6,747 nt of DNA from an uncultured Holophagaceae bacterium (lineage in GTDB: Bacteria; Acidobacteriota; Holophagae; Holophagales; Holophagaceae): contig CAIXHJ010000230.1 in the NCBI GenBank assembly GCA_903919165.1, positions 1-6,747 on the forward strand. Reading direction: 5' to 3'. The notes under the pieces are model-generated. The model was given only the letters and a program-made list of their open reading frames with translations. It searched no databases and was not told the origin of the DNA. Of this stretch, positions 6,618 through 6,747 are shown piece by piece. The position numbers and the translations under genes are program-made. Positions within the stretch are counted from its first letter, which is position 1; each line of letters begins with the position of its first letter.

Positions 6618-6747
6618 TACCAGGGTGATGCCCCCGAATGCGCAAATTGGGGAATTAGTTGCAGAAAAAAAGGATGGACTCCGGCAATCCTGTCATGCTG
6701 TTCGCGTGACCCGCCAGGGGCGGACCTCACATACACGCAATGACGGC
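6618..6747. other. Intergenic tail, no gene recognised
   Basis: 130 nt after the barrel-protein gene. It holds CCCC/GGGG arms around 6632-6653, an A7 run at 6664-6670 and a short CCGCC-AGG-GGCGG hairpin near 6711-6723. None is followed by a T-run on the plus strand, so no terminator is assigned. Read on the minus strand, the A7 run becomes T7 after a weak GGAT/ATCC stem and could end a gene entering from the right. Confidence 0.4.

Noticed and set aside
6664..6690. Minus-strand terminator made of GGAT/ATCC arms and T7
   Set aside because: The stem is only four base pairs with an 11-nt loop, and no minus-strand gene that it would end is visible in the window.

Overview
The window is 6.7 kb of dense, GC-rich bacterial chromosome with five genes: three on the minus strand (positions 1-3409) and two on the plus strand (3638-6617). 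The two groups diverge from a 228-nt intergenic region. I see no tRNA or rRNA gene, CRISPR array, insertion sequence or phage gene. The two plus-strand genes and the minus-strand genes look like ordinary housekeeping and accessory chromosome content. A Gram-negative host is indicated by a predicted outer-membrane beta-barrel protein that has a signal peptide and a C-terminal phenylalanine. The high GC content and the fused 2-oxo acid dehydrogenase E1 are compatible with Acidobacteriota (for example the Holophagae), but that assignment is only an inference.

Minus strand, in order of transcription: bioB (biotin synthase, 3409-2459), a hemerythrin-family di-iron protein (2453-1791) and valS (valyl-tRNA synthetase, 1621 to beyond the left edge; about 540 codons present). 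Only 5 nt separate bioB from the hemerythrin gene, and the hemerythrin ribosome-binding site overlaps the end of bioB, so these two are almost certainly co-transcribed and probably translationally coupled. A 169-nt leader with two clear inverted repeats separates the hemerythrin gene from valS.

Plus strand: a fused E1 (alpha plus beta) component of a 2-oxo acid dehydrogenase complex (3638-5764), then a small outer-membrane barrel protein (5820-6617) 55 nt downstream. The E1 reading frame is interrupted by one in-frame TGA (5414-5416), and the same frame continues with well-conserved family sequence for 115 more codons to a second TGA. The TGA sits where the family normally has a glycine. A point nonsense mutation (or base-call error) of GGA is the simplest explanation. 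No E2 or E3 gene lies in the window.

The observations most worth a second look are the TGA interruption, the bioB-hemerythrin coupling with its cysteine-bearing hemerythrin tail, and the structured leader of valS. I found no convincing evidence for a wholly new system.
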